From assembly GCA_942493015.1 (NCBI GenBank), contig OW818660.1:3534001-3598000 (forward strand): a stretch of 64,000 bases of DNA. The letters run 5' to 3'. Shown piece after piece: positions 1-8,274 of the stretch. The notes beneath the pieces were generated by a model, which was not told the DNA's origin, ran no database searches, and was given only the letters and a program-made list of their open reading frames with translations. Source of the stretch: Methanosarcina sp942493015 (GTDB lineage Archaea > Halobacteriota > Methanosarcinia > Methanosarcinales > Methanosarcinaceae). Numbering within the stretch: position 1 is the first letter of the stretch; each line of letters starts with the position of its first letter. The position numbers were made by a program, and so were the translations under genes.

Positions 1-1
1 C

Positions 2-139
2 GGAAAATTGGATAAACCAGTCGGAATGGCTGGAGAAGTGGGTGAGATCAGCAAAAAGATGGTTCTAATAAGGAACATGGATGATAAGATTCAAATTGTG
101 GCAATTACATCTGACCTTGGAAACACGATTGAAATCTAA
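2..139 (+). CDS. 3' end of an unrecognised gene, cut by the window edge
   Basis: An open frame runs from the left edge to a TAA at 137-139 and gives 45 residues, beginning GKLDKPVGMAGEVGEISKK and ending DLGNTIEI. It has no start inside the window, so this is the C-terminal end of a longer protein. I do not recognise the family. A second short in-frame stretch after the stop (about 160-205) ends in GNY and is probably untranslated. Confidence 0.4.
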   Translation, partial: GKLDKPVGMAGEVGEISKKMVLIRNMDDKIQIVAITSDLGNTIEI

Positions 140-675
140 AATATGGGTAACATAACTGAAAAGGCTGGAAAAATGGGAATGAACAGGAATATAACTGGCA
201 ACTATTAATCCGTAAAAATGTTCTTGTAAAGAAGCATCGACAAAGAAGATCTCAATTTGTATCCTATTGGATTTTGGCTTAGAAGTAGAGGCTAAAAGCT
301 TGTTATTTTATAGCATATAGTTTTTTGCTTCTTAAATTTTTCCATTTTTTTTTCAGCATGCATCTTCTTGTCTACATGTTTTTTTATATCTAAAACCAGC
401 CTTCTACTCTACTTCTACTCTTTCTAGATATCTAGAGGTAAACAGGACTTCCGAATTAATATCTATTTATAAAGACCTCTTGAAATTCTCTCAGATGACT
501 GATTTTTACGATTACTCCACGGATTCAGGATAGTTCAATTTTCGAGCTTTGTCGGATATTTGAGCTTTTTCCGGTATTCTGCTCACATTTTTTGCTTTTA
601 CAATTTTCTGATACTTAAATGGTAAGGTTTAGTTAAGCTCTGATTTCTAAGCCTCAATCTTTTCACATCCCTTTC
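140..675. other. Intergenic, AT-rich, no gene seen
   Basis: About 535 bases with stops in all frames. Long T and A runs (for example 335-352) and AT-rich stretches are present. I see no convincing RNA or repeat. Confidence 0.5.
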
Positions 676-927
676 TTAACTCTTCTTTGGGCTTTTAAGC
701 AGCCGGATTAAACCTGCAAAGGCAACAAGTGCCCATATACCTTCGAGAATCACAAAGGGCATATAGTCAATCAGAACTGATGCATAGCATGAAAGCCCTG
801 CCCCGATAACATTAAGGATTGTATAGGTTTTTGTATCCTGCATCAATATTTTAAAGAGATTAAGAAAGAAGGCCAATAACAACAGAAGCACTCCTGTTGA
901 GCCTACTATGACTGAAAATTCCACCAT
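676..927 (-). CDS. Small two- or three-helix membrane protein (CBU_0592-like)
   Basis: This is an 83-residue hydrophobic protein with predicted membrane helices at about residues 5-27, 34-52 and 56-75 and a basic C-terminus (LLKSPKKS). Length and pattern resemble the small CBU_0592-like integral membrane domain family, whose function is unknown. It stands alone, transcribed away from its downstream neighbour at the left edge. No clear ribosome binding site precedes the ATG. The hydrophobic periodicity and clean open frame support a real gene; the family name is by resemblance only. Confidence 0.6.
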   Translation of the reverse strand: MVEFSVIVGSTGVLLLLLAFFLNLFKILMQDTKTYTILNVIGAGLSCYASVLIDYMPFVILEGIWALVAFAGLIRLLKSPKKS

Positions 928-1048
928 GCAGGAACATTACTATTTTTCTATTTATATTTCTTTTTCTCAAGTTATTTCAAAGGATCTTTTATTCAACATC
1001 TCCACAAATTAACTTCTAAGGATATTCTGGGCATTTCAGATGATATTT

Positions 1049-1540
1049 TTATATAATTTTCTGCATCCATACCGTATCAAAGGACTTTTCGTGCTTCTTC
1101 CCTACTTCCCTGAATCTTCCGCATTCAGAGAATCCTTGCTGGCTGTGGAAACGGATGCTTCCTTCATTGAGAGAGGAAATGCTGGCCAGGATGCAGTGAA
1201 GCCCTTTTTCTCTGGCCCCTTCGAGAAGGTGCTCCATTATTGTTGATCCTATTCCTTTTCCTGTATATTCAGGCCTGATAAAACAGGAAATCTCAGCAGT
1301 TCCAGCCAGGGTGGGCATAGGGGAATGAGGTCTAAGCATTCCGAAACCCAGGACAACTTTGTTTTCATTTTTTATAATAGCTGTGGGGTAGCCGAATGAA
1401 GACTGGTAGAGTAGATCAAAGAATTCGTAAGGCACTTTTTTTTCGAGATATGCGGCAAAGCTGTTTTCAATATAGTAATTGAAAATATCGATCACACTTT
1501 TCCTGTAATCAGGAGAGATAGGAACTAAATCATATTTCAT
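1049..1540 (-). CDS. GNAT-family N-acetyltransferase (MnaT/phosphinothricin acetyltransferase-like)
   Basis: This predicted cytoplasmic acetyltransferase uses acetyl-CoA. The acetyl-CoA loop is visible as RPEYTGKGIG, and the C-terminal GFSECGRFREVG followed by FDTVWMQK is typical of the phosphinothricin/L-amino-acid N-acyltransferase branch. I place the start at the ATG giving MKYDLVPIS, because AAAGGTG lies six bases upstream; a second ATG nine bases earlier (1549) is possible. A clear paralogue lies at 27773-28342, sharing ENSFAAYLE, PEYT-KGIG and ECGRF. The substrate cannot be deduced. Confidence 0.9.
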   Translation of the reverse strand: MKYDLVPISPDYRKSVIDIFNYYIENSFAAYLEKKVPYEFFDLLYQSSFGYPTAIIKNENKVVLGFGMLRPHSPMPTLAGTAEISCFIRPEYTGKGIGSTIMEHLLEGAREKGLHCILASISSLNEGSIRFHSQQGFSECGRFREVGKKHEKSFDTVWMQKII

Positions 1541-1549
1541 TTCATTCAC

Positions 1550-1870
1550 CTTTTCTCTTGTTCGAATGCCTTATTTTACCTTGTTTAAATTCTACTTTTT
1601 ATTCTCCGAAAATTGGAAGTGAATTCTTTATATTCTTTTTGATAGGGCAAAACCTTCTCTTTTCCAGAAAGCGTGTTTCTTGTTTATATTGTCTTTATTT
1701 AGTTTTTCTTTGCCCTTCTTCTTTTAAGCTGTTGCTATATTGAGTGGACATGTTCTCTTTTGGGGGAGTTCTGCGGAATGTGGGTAACAATTGTGAAAAA
1801 TACCCTTATTATGGGGTAGCTGCAGAAACTCGGCGAGATAATTTTGGCTTCCAATTAATATTGGATTCTT
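1550..1870. other. Intergenic, no supported gene
   Basis: About 320 AT-rich bases between the divergent acetyltransferase and the first glycine-rich cassette. Short open frames occur on both strands but none has a ribosome binding site or recognisable protein. Confidence 0.5.
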
Positions 1871-2128
1871 ATTTATATTTCTATATGAATTATATTCGTT
1901 TAATACTAATTTTGTAGTGGTACAGTTTGAAATCACTTTCATCTGCATACAGATCATCTGCCATAAAATAAGGATGGGACTTACCAACAACATCCCATTT
2001 CTGAAAAAATCTGAATGATTAATTGGTCAAATAATCTTTATGCAATGTATCAACTAACGGGAAGTTGGGTGAAAATCCAACTATCTCCCAACTGTACTAA
2101 TTTAAACAAAAAATCGGAGTGTGAGTTT
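1871..2128 (+). promoter_or_regulatory. Conserved 5' leader of glycine-rich cassette 1
   Basis: This non-coding block aligns with 3403-3705 and 5062-5332. Shared blocks, in order: a TTTATATTTCTATAT-like stretch; TTTGAAATCACTTTCAT; ATGGGACTTACCAA followed by TTTCTGAAA; and GATTAATTGGTCAAATAAT. A hairpin AGTTGG/CCAACT (2063-2068 with 2077-2082) is extended outward by GGGA/TCCC. Cassette 3 has a different but complementary pair at the same place. The block ends with the ribosome binding site GGAG before the ATG at 2129. It probably contains promoter and a long 5' UTR. Confidence 0.6.
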
Positions 2129-2467
2129 ATGGGGAAACAATCATTTAGCAGAATAAAAAAGACTGTGGTTATTTTGCTGGCAGTCTTTTTTGTAGTAGCA
2201 TTTACAGCTGCTTCAGCAAGTGCTGCTTGGGGAGGCCACGGTGGGGGCCACGGTGGGGGCTACGGCGGAGGCCATGGTGGAGGCCATTGGAGTCATGGCG
2301 GGGGCTACGGCGGAGGCCATTGGGGTCATGGCGGAGGCCATGGCGGTGGCTGTGGCTGGGGTCGCGGCGGTTGTCGTGGTGGTTGCGGTGGCTGGGGTCG
2401 CGGTGGTTGTCGTGGTGGTTGCGGTGGCTGGTGCCGTGGGGGATTCGACAGAGATGATTGGTTTTAA
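2129..2467 (+). CDS. Secreted glycine/histidine-rich protein, cassette 1
   Basis: A 112-residue protein begins with a basic MGKQSFSRIKK, a hydrophobic core and a probable signal-peptidase site at SASA-A. The mature part is almost entirely Gly with His, Trp, Tyr, then Cys and Arg: GGHGGGY/GGGHW repeats followed by GWGRGGCRGGC repeats, ending FDRDDWF. The ATG at 2129 has GGAG upstream and matches the start of cassette 3. The signal peptide is nearly identical to that at 5333. I infer an extracellular or envelope-associated structural or metal-binding protein; no family function is known to me. The strong GGN codon bias creates open shadow frames on the same strand. Confidence 0.8.
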   Translation: MGKQSFSRIKKTVVILLAVFFVVAFTAASASAAWGGHGGGHGGGYGGGHGGGHWSHGGGYGGGHWGHGGGHGGGCGWGRGGCRGGCGGWGRGGCRGGCGGWCRGGFDRDDWF

Positions 2468-2550
2468 TTGATAATGAAAGGGCTAAATATGGACTAACTT
2501 GTTTATATTTTTTCCAGAGCTGGATCTGAATAATTATTTCGTAAACCAGT

Positions 2551-2687
2551 GACTCATTCGTCCTCTCCTTCGTCGGATTACAAGAAGGAGCAGCAAGATC
2601 TCGAACTTTATTAGAATCTCCTATCTATAGTAGGGAGTATCCCCTGCTACTGACCGGTAATCCTCCAGGAGGGTCGACGAATGAGTC
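2551..2687 (+). ncRNA. 3' structured RNA element, copy A
   Basis: It lies 84 bases after the cassette 1 stop. A perfect 12-bp stem GACTCATTCGTC (2551-2562) with GACGAATGAGTC (2676-2687) encloses about 113 bases. Inside are GTCGGATTACAAGAAGGAGCAG, a hairpin CTCCTA/TAGGGAG, then CTACTGACCGGTAATCC and a CCTCC/GGAGG hairpin. Sequence and layout match copies B (4261-4394) and C (5851-5970). It could be a 3' UTR structure, a processed small RNA or a termination/stability element. Confidence 0.6.
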
Positions 2688-2699
2688 TCATTTCATATT

Positions 2700-3402
2700 T
2701 TTTATGGCATCTAATCTGGTGAAAAAATCTAAAAAGTTTAAATTTTTTGATTTTCTATTCTACTTTAATCCATGAAACAATTATGAGGTCCTCATTAATA
2801 ATTTTCACTTTTCAGTAGATGATCCCTGTTACATTTCTATCTCAAATCTGTTTTTTTATAAGAAACGCTGCCCAAAAACAGAGAAATAATGCCGGACAGG
2901 TTAAAACACAAACTGAGTAATACTCATCCAGTTTAAAATACAAATTCAAATACCTTTATTTAAGTAGACTTTTATGCCGATGGCAGGAATCTTCCTCTTC
3001 CTTGAAACTTAACTCGGAGACAATATGGTAAACGGATTCCCAAATTGTATATCTGGTGTAAATTTAGGAAAAGATAATGCATTTGTGGAATAAATTGTAG
3101 AAAACCTCATTTCTGGAAGTCCTCTGTGGAAACTTGCCTGAAGAATGTCGGCTTTTGATTTATATAATATTCATTTTTATATTTATCTCGGTGAATTCCT
3201 TGGGAAATATCTCTTATCAGGGGGTTTTTTGCAGATTTTTGATTATTTCTTTCACTTAAACATCTATTATTAACCCGGTCTATTTGTATCTGATCTGAAA
3301 TTATATTATTATATGGAAAGATTTCTTAAAAAAATGCAAGATTAGGAAACATATCTCTTTTATGGCTCAAATTGTAGCTATTTGTGGTATATATAGAATT
3401 CT
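2700..3402. other. Intergenic spacer between cassettes 1 and 2
   Basis: About 700 AT-rich bases with no supported gene. T-rich stretches follow the RNA element directly (2688-2704), as expected for an archaeal terminator. Confidence 0.5.
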
Positions 3403-3705
3403 AATTTATATTTCCTCATCTATTATATTGCTTGAATAATAATACTCTGGTGATGCAATTTGAATTCATTCCCATCGGCATAAAATCACATATATTGAAT
3501 ATGGAAGTAGACTTTACCAATGATATACTCTTCCAGAAATAAATCTGGAAAGAAATTCTTCCTGAAATAAGTACGGATGATCCATTGGTAAGATAATCTT
3601 TGCGCAGTGCATCTGCCGATTGGAGTGAGTGGAAAATCAACAGTATTAAAATTGTGTATAATTGTATCAAATTGTGTCAAATTGAACAATCTGGAGTGTA
3701 TACAA
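3403..3705 (+). promoter_or_regulatory. Conserved 5' leader of glycine-rich cassette 2
   Basis: It aligns with the other two leaders through AATTTATATTTC, TTTGAATTCATTCCCATCGGCATA, AGACTTTACCAATGATATACTCTT, CCATTGGTAAGATAATCTTTG and GCATCTGCCGATTGGA. The late hairpin of leaders 1 and 3 is not clearly formed here. It is the longest of the three leaders, extended just before the gene by a short ATTGTRTCAA-type direct repeat (3652-3686). GGAG precedes the ATG at 3706. Confidence 0.55.
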
Positions 3706-4116
3706 ATGAGAACACACACATTTAAAAAGACTCTGGGGCTCTTGCTGGCAGTCTTTTTTGTAGTAACATTAACAGCTGCGGCAGCAAGCGCAGGTCCCTG
3801 GGGATTCGGCGGTAGAGGATGCGGTGGCGGATGCGGCGACAGGCTCGGATGGGGCGGGGGTCTCGGATTCGGTCACGGTCTCGGACTTGGCCTCGGCGGT
3901 CTCGGATGCGGTGGCGGATGCGGCGGCGGATGCGGTGACAGACTTGGATGGGGCGGCGGATGCGGCAGAGCTGCATGCGGGGCCCGCGGTGGATGCATAA
4001 CTGCAGTTCGTGCAGTAACAGCAGTTCGTGCCTGTGGTGTTGGCGGCGGATGCGCTCGTGGTGGCTTCGGCGGCGACCGTGGCTTCTTCGATGGTGAAGG
4101 CGACGGCATTTGGTAA
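3706..4116 (+). CDS. Secreted glycine/cysteine-rich protein, cassette 2
   Basis: A 136-residue protein with the same signal-peptide pattern (MRTHTFKKTLGLLLAVFFVV, then ASA). The mature region repeats CGGGCGDRLGWGGG, with about a dozen cysteines in CGGGCG and CGGGCGGGCG contexts, a central ACGARGGCITAVRAV segment and an acidic/aromatic tail (DRGFFDGEGDGIW). The ATG at 3706 follows GGAG; upstream in-frame codons belong to the leader. Cys-Gly spacing would suit disulphides or metal binding, which is inference. It is a paralogue of the genes at 2129 and 5333. Confidence 0.8.
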   Translation: MRTHTFKKTLGLLLAVFFVVTLTAAAASAGPWGFGGRGCGGGCGDRLGWGGGLGFGHGLGLGLGGLGCGGGCGGGCGDRLGWGGGCGRAACGARGGCITAVRAVTAVRACGVGGGCARGGFGGDRGFFDGEGDGIW

Positions 4117-4260
4117 ACGATTTGTTCTACAGCGATTGTGATCGTTGATCCGACAGGTAGAACCCTTAATTAAACTGTCCATAAAGAATAAATTATCTAG
4201 ACGAAGAAGATAAAGAATAAACGTCTATATAAAAAAAGCCTATGAAATATGAAACAGATG

Positions 4261-4394
4261 AAGACTCATTCGCACAGTCCGTAGTCGGATTGCAGAAGCA
4301 GTAAGACCCTTAACATCATCAAAATCATAAATATATAGAAGGTCTTCTCTGATACTGGCCGGCAACCATTAATGTGGACATGCGACTGAATCTT
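4261..4394 (+). ncRNA. 3' structured RNA element, copy B
   Basis: The outer stem AAGACTCATTCGCA (4261-4274) pairs with TGCGACTGAATCTT (4381-4394) with two mismatches. Compared with copies A and C, CGTC/GACG has become CGCA/TGCG, so two pairs changed on both sides. An inner helix AAGACC (4303-4308) with GGTCTT (4341-4346) is followed by CTCTGATACTGGCCGGCAACC and CCA/TGG. It lies 144 bases after the stop of cassette 2 and is followed by a T-rich tract. Confidence 0.6.
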
Positions 4395-5061
4395 CTTTCA
4401 TATTTCTAATTATAGGCAAATGAATCCTCTTTCATATTTTTAATGAGCATGAATTTATCCAGAAACTAATGTTAAGTCGAAATTACCAACTAAGTTGAAA
4501 TTATAAAGTTAGTATTTACTTTTAGCGATAATTGACAACGTTCTATGGTATCCATGGAACGGTGTCTCCCTCCACATAAATCACCTCCTTAAGCATCGTG
4601 CATAGTTGAGAAAGTTAATATACTGGATATCAAACTTATCCGGATTTAATTTCCATAATTATTGGGTTATTGCCTTTCATTTTGATGCAAAAATTTCAGA
4701 TTTAAACTGCATTTTGCGACATTTTTTCTAAAATCGATCTTTTTTCAGCTTTTTTAACCATTTTTCGGGTAGTGAAGACTCTGAATGGAATCTTGTGAAA
4801 AATTGAATACTATCTTTTTGGTCTTTATATGCCTATATGATATTTTTCAAATTGCCTCTTTTAGCGTCTTGATTGAAGTCCAATAAGCTTCATGTTAGAT
4901 TGAAAATTTATAGTACCAATAATAATTAAAACCTGATATTTTAATGGCAAAAATTAAGTTATGTATAATATAAAAGAATATTTAATGCTAAACTTCTCTC
5001 CTTATTTCAAGATAAATTCACTAAATTGGATAGTGCTCTCTTTTACTTACTATACATCCCT
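4395..5061. other. Intergenic spacer between cassettes 2 and 3
   Basis: About 670 AT-rich bases. No gene, RNA or repeat could be supported beyond the leader that starts at 5062. Confidence 0.5.
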
Positions 5062-5332
5062 AATCTATATTTCTATATACATTATATTCTATGGATATTA
5101 ATCATTTGATGGTATTTGAATCACTTTCATAGGCATATCAGTCCTCGGAACATAAATCGAGGATAGAATTTACCAGTGCTATATTCTTTCTGAAATTTTC
5201 AGAAATAAATCTTGAGGATTAATTGATAAAATGAGTATTGGTAAAATATGTGCATCTGCCGATGGAAAATTGATTGAAATATCAATAGTCTTAAAATCGT
5301 ATTAAACCGAGTAAAATGATGGAGGGTAGTAA
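5062..5332 (+). promoter_or_regulatory. Conserved 5' leader of glycine-rich cassette 3
   Basis: It shares with the other leaders CTATATTTCTATAT, TTTGAATCACTTTCATAGG, GGATAGAATTTACCAGTG, CTTTCTGAAA, GGATTAATTGATAAAAT and GCATCTGCCGATGGA. A hairpin ATTGAT (5269-5274) with ATCAAT (5281-5286) sits where leader 1 has AGTTGG/CCAACT. A strong ribosome binding site GGAGGG precedes the ATG at 5333. Confidence 0.6.
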
Positions 5333-5803
5333 ATGGGGAAACAAACATTTGACAGAATAAGAAAGACAGTTGCCATTTTGCTGGCAGTTTGTTTTTTAGT
5401 ATCATTGACAGCTGCATCAGCAAGCGCATGTAAAGACAAGGTAGTTGCCGCTGCTCCGGTGGTCGCTGCTCCGGTGGCCGCTGCTGTGGCCGACGATGCT
5501 AACGACAGGTTGGGCGAAGAATTATTGGACAGCTTTGACGACTGGGCTGGAAACAACTGGGATGGCGACGACTGGGGTGGAGACGACTGGGGTGGAGACG
5601 ACTGGGATGTTGGAGACAACTGGCTTGGCGGTAGAGGATACGGTGGCGGATGCGGTGGCTGTGGCTGTGGTTGCGGCTGCGGCAATGGTTGCGGCTGTGG
5701 CTGCGGATGCTGTGACTGCATAACAGCGGCCCTTGCTACTGGTCCTTTCGGTGTTGGTGGTCCTTTCGCTTGTGGAGGACTTGCCAGCCTTCTTGCCTGG
5801 TAA
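5333..5803 (+). CDS. Secreted acidic glycine/cysteine-rich protein, cassette 3
   Basis: A 156-residue protein with signal peptide MGKQTFDRIRKTVAILLAV ending ASASA-C, almost the same as cassette 1. The mature part has an Ala/Val stretch, an acidic tryptophan repeat (DDWGGDDWGGDDWD), then a Gly-Cys alternating block (GCGCGCGNGCGCGCGC) and a hydrophobic C-terminus (GPFGVGGPFACGGLASLLAW). No function is recognised. Conservation is confined to leader and signal peptide, while the exported portion differs strongly from the paralogues at 2129 and 3706. Confidence 0.8.
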   Translation: MGKQTFDRIRKTVAILLAVCFLVSLTAASASACKDKVVAAAPVVAAPVAAAVADDANDRLGEELLDSFDDWAGNNWDGDDWGGDDWGGDDWDVGDNWLGGRGYGGGCGGCGCGCGCGNGCGCGCGCCDCITAALATGPFGVGGPFACGGLASLLAW

Positions 5804-5850
5804 CTCTTGATAAGTAAACCATATATAAAATAATGTACAACCGATAACGC

Positions 5851-5970
5851 CTCATTCGTCCAGTCCCGCTGGATTGCAGGAGCAGTAAGGCCCTTATCCT
5901 CATTAAAATCTAAAAACGTATTAAAGGGCTGATACTAACCGACAACCATCAAAGTGGGTCGACGAATGAG
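5851..5970 (+). ncRNA. 3' structured RNA element, copy C
   Basis: A perfect 10-bp stem CTCATTCGTC (5851-5860) with GACGAATGAG (5961-5970) lies 48 bases after the cassette 3 stop. Inside are GGATTGCAGGAGCAGTAAGG, a helix GCCCTT (5890-5895) with AAGGGC (5924-5929), the box CTGATACTAACCGACAACC, and CCA/TGG just before the 3' arm. A T-rich tail (5971-5987) follows directly and would act as a terminator. Confidence 0.6.
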
Positions 5971-5990
5971 TCTCGTTTCGTTTTTTATTA

Positions 5991-6433
5991 TTCTATTTTT
6001 TGGTGAAGAACATTTAAAAGCTTCTGATTTTTCCAATTTTGTTTTAATCCACCAAAAAATCCAGAGATTCCTGTAATCATTTATACTCTGTACATGGCGT
6101 TTGATGATCTATTTTCTCATTCCCGATCTACTCGCAATGAGATTTCTCCTATTTCTCTTTTTGGTCCATATGTAATGCTCATTTCGTCGCTGAAATATAC
6201 TCCAATAAATTACTGAATCCAATATTTTCAAAATATTTCGTCTTGTATATGGTGTATTTGGCCAGCCATCTCACTTAATAAGCAAAGGAAGATAAATATG
6301 TAAAACAGACCAATAGTTTTTGTAAGTAAATAGAATTCTATTCAGGGAGTAATTTCTATAGAAAGCTAGAATACTGATATAATGTGGGTCCAGTTACTTT
6401 TTCCAGGTGTCATGCAATAATGGAGGAACCTGA
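5991..6433. other. Intergenic, probable promoter of the rhodanese gene at its end
   Basis: About 440 AT-rich bases without a supported gene. GGAGG at 6421-6425 is the ribosome binding site of the next gene. Confidence 0.45.
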
Positions 6434-6874
6434 TTGAACAAAAGAAGTTTGATGTACTTTAGTGCTCTCTTTTTTCTGCTTTTGGTAGCTTTATTAATCT
6501 TTACAACTCAAAAGGAAGGGAATCAGTCCATGTTTAAGAATATAAATGTAGAAGAAGCCAGGAAAATGGTTAAAGAAAACGATGTATTTGTGCTTGATGT
6601 TCGCACCCCTGCTGAATTTAACTCTTCACATCTCCAAGGGGCAACTCTGATCCCTGTAAACAACGCTTTTGGATCAAATCTGAGTTCAGAACTGCTATTG
6701 GAAGCGCGGAAAAATGAAGTTCCTGAAAATAAAAAAGTACTGGTTTACTGCAGAACCGGACATAGAAGTACTGCAGCCAGTACAATCCTTGCAGAAGCAG
6801 GATATTCACAGGTATATAATATGGGCGGAGGAATCAATGCCTGGGTAGAGTCAGGGTATCCTGTCGTAAATTAA
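6434..6874 (+). CDS. Membrane-anchored rhodanese-like sulfurtransferase
   Basis: A 146-residue protein with one N-terminal membrane helix (residues 7-23) and a single rhodanese domain. The active-site loop CRTGHRS gives catalytic Cys106, in the usual VYCRTGHRS context, and the domain has VLDVRTPAEF and the C-terminal MGGGINAW. Rhodaneses move sulfane sulfur to thiophilic acceptors; the anchor suggests the domain faces outside. The start is a TTG at 6434 with GGAGG eight bases upstream. It stands alone. Confidence 0.9.
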   Translation: MNKRSLMYFSALFFLLLVALLIFTTQKEGNQSMFKNINVEEARKMVKENDVFVLDVRTPAEFNSSHLQGATLIPVNNAFGSNLSSELLLEARKNEVPENKKVLVYCRTGHRSTAASTILAEAGYSQVYNMGGGINAWVESGYPVVN

Positions 6875-7107
6875 CAGGACCAAGAGAATCAAACTTCAAT
6901 ACAGCTTTATGCGAGGTCTCCTCATCTTAATCATTTCTTTCTATTTTTTCCTGAAAAGTCAGAAAAAGAGGCTCTTCGTTGTTTTGTGTGGATATGTCCA
7001 TAAAAACCAACGGCAGGCTTGAATTGAAAATCGTCTTATCCATAAAGAATGACGAAGAGCCGAAAAATACCTATTTTAACAAAGAAACCTCTTCTAAATG
7101 GAAGTTT

Positions 7108-7650
7108 TCAGGAAAGGTATTCGTCGGCATTCATAACACTTGCAAACATACCTTCCAGTGCCGCCATGAAAGCTGCATGCACATCCCTGGCAGATAGCAT
7201 TTTGTTTTTGAACTTAAGGTTGCGGGTCGCGCAGGCATCGGCAACTAGGGTACATGTAAAACCAAGTTCCTTTGCAGCTCTGACTGTTGTATCTATACAC
7301 ATGTGGCTCATTGCGCCGCAAACTACAAGGTTTGTTACATCTTTTTCTTTTAATAGAGAAAGGAGTTCTGTCTGGAAAAAACTGTTCGGAAAATGTTTAT
7401 CTATTATCCTTTCGTCCGGCAAAGGACTGATACTTGTATGAATATCTGTTCCCGGAGATCCGGGTATAAAGAAAGTAGCATCTGGTCGCGTAGACAGGTG
7501 CCTGATAAAGAAAATTGGTTTGCCTGAGGTACGGAATGCTTTAAGGATCTCTGCTACTTTTTCTGCTGCTTCTTCCATGCCTTCAAGTTCCATCTTGCCG
7601 CCTGGAAAATAGTCTTCCTGGATATCTATAAGAAGAAGGGCTTCTTTCAT
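7108..7650 (-). CDS. Isochorismatase-family cysteine hydrolase
   Basis: A 180-residue hydrolase of the isochorismatase/nicotinamidase superfamily. The expected triad is visible as Asp9 (LLIDIQEDYF), Lys85 (DKHFPNSFF) and Cys118 (GAMSHMCIDTTVR). The superfamily hydrolyses amides or enol ethers such as nicotinamide, isochorismate or biuret; the substrate here is not evident. I prefer the ATG giving MKEALLLIDIQ because the family normally begins there; an upstream TTG at 7671 adds seven residues. It is a single gene convergent with the rhodanese gene. Confidence 0.9.
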   Translation of the reverse strand: MKEALLLIDIQEDYFPGGKMELEGMEEAAEKVAEILKAFRTSGKPIFFIRHLSTRPDATFFIPGSPGTDIHTSISPLPDERIIDKHFPNSFFQTELLSLLKEKDVTNLVVCGAMSHMCIDTTVRAAKELGFTCTLVADACATRNLKFKNKMLSARDVHAAFMAALEGMFASVMNADEYLS

Positions 7651-7671
7651 AATGCTGAATGGAGTTTCCAA

Positions 7672-8274
7672 CAGTAATATTTTTGACGGTTTATTGCCCC
7701 AGCTTTTTTAACTGTATTTTGAGAATCTGAATGTTTTTATGCATTTATTGGAACTTCATAGAACATCTGGAAAATTAAAAAATAATTCCTTTAATTAGAG
7801 AACTAAATGGAAAGAGTACAGCTATTACGTGAAAAGAACTGACAGGCTAATCCATTAAATATGGTAAGCGCAAATACAGCTCACCTGAATATAACAGCAG
7901 ACAGTAGTGACCCGAAGGTGATGTCTATTTTGAACAAAGAAGATCCGGTTCTTTGGTTCTTTACTTAATTTTTTTCCCATTTTTTTATACACTAAATTTA
8001 TTAATCAAGTTTTCCTTCTTTTTTGATTTAATTTTCAATTTCTTTTTTTATCTGCACTTATTAATAAGGGTACTGTGCAAATTTATCATATCTGATCTCT
8101 TACCGAAAATACTATATCTGTTAATAAATATTTGTTCACTTACAGTCTAATTATATGTTGGTGGTGGGTGGGTGATAAATGTTTCACGTCTATGTTCAGA
8201 TCTAGCGTGTTCCCCTAAAAATTTCAGAAAAAATACTAAAAATCCTTATTCCGACTTATGGAGGAGTAAAATAA
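7672..8274. other. Intergenic region upstream of the antiporter
   Basis: About 600 bases. A 35-codon frame at 7861-7968 lacks a ribosome binding site and is not called. The stretch 7965-8150 is extremely T-rich. GGAGG at 8262-8266 serves the next gene. Confidence 0.45.

Noticed and set aside
2041..2100. Cobalamin-riboswitch-like sequence (GGGAAG-TGGGTGAAAATCC and CAACTGTAC) in leader 1
   Set aside because: The match covers only part of the core, the downstream conserved elements are missing, and the aligned parts of leaders 2 and 3 do not keep these bases. The local hairpin explains it better.
2220..2471. Two further long frames on the plus strand over the glycine-rich gene (Val/Ala/Glu-rich and Arg/Trp-rich)
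   Set aside because: GGN codon bias removes stops in all frames; only the frame with a ribosome binding site and signal peptide matches the paralogues.
3722..4182. Minus-strand Arg-, Pro- or Ser/Ala-rich frames over cassette 2
   Set aside because: Shadows of the Gly/Cys-rich coding sequence, caused by high GC in the gene.
5851..5970. Hammerhead ribozyme reading of CTGATA--CGAATGAG in the 3' RNA
   Set aside because: The required CUGANGA and GAAA core order and the cleavage-site arrangement are absent.
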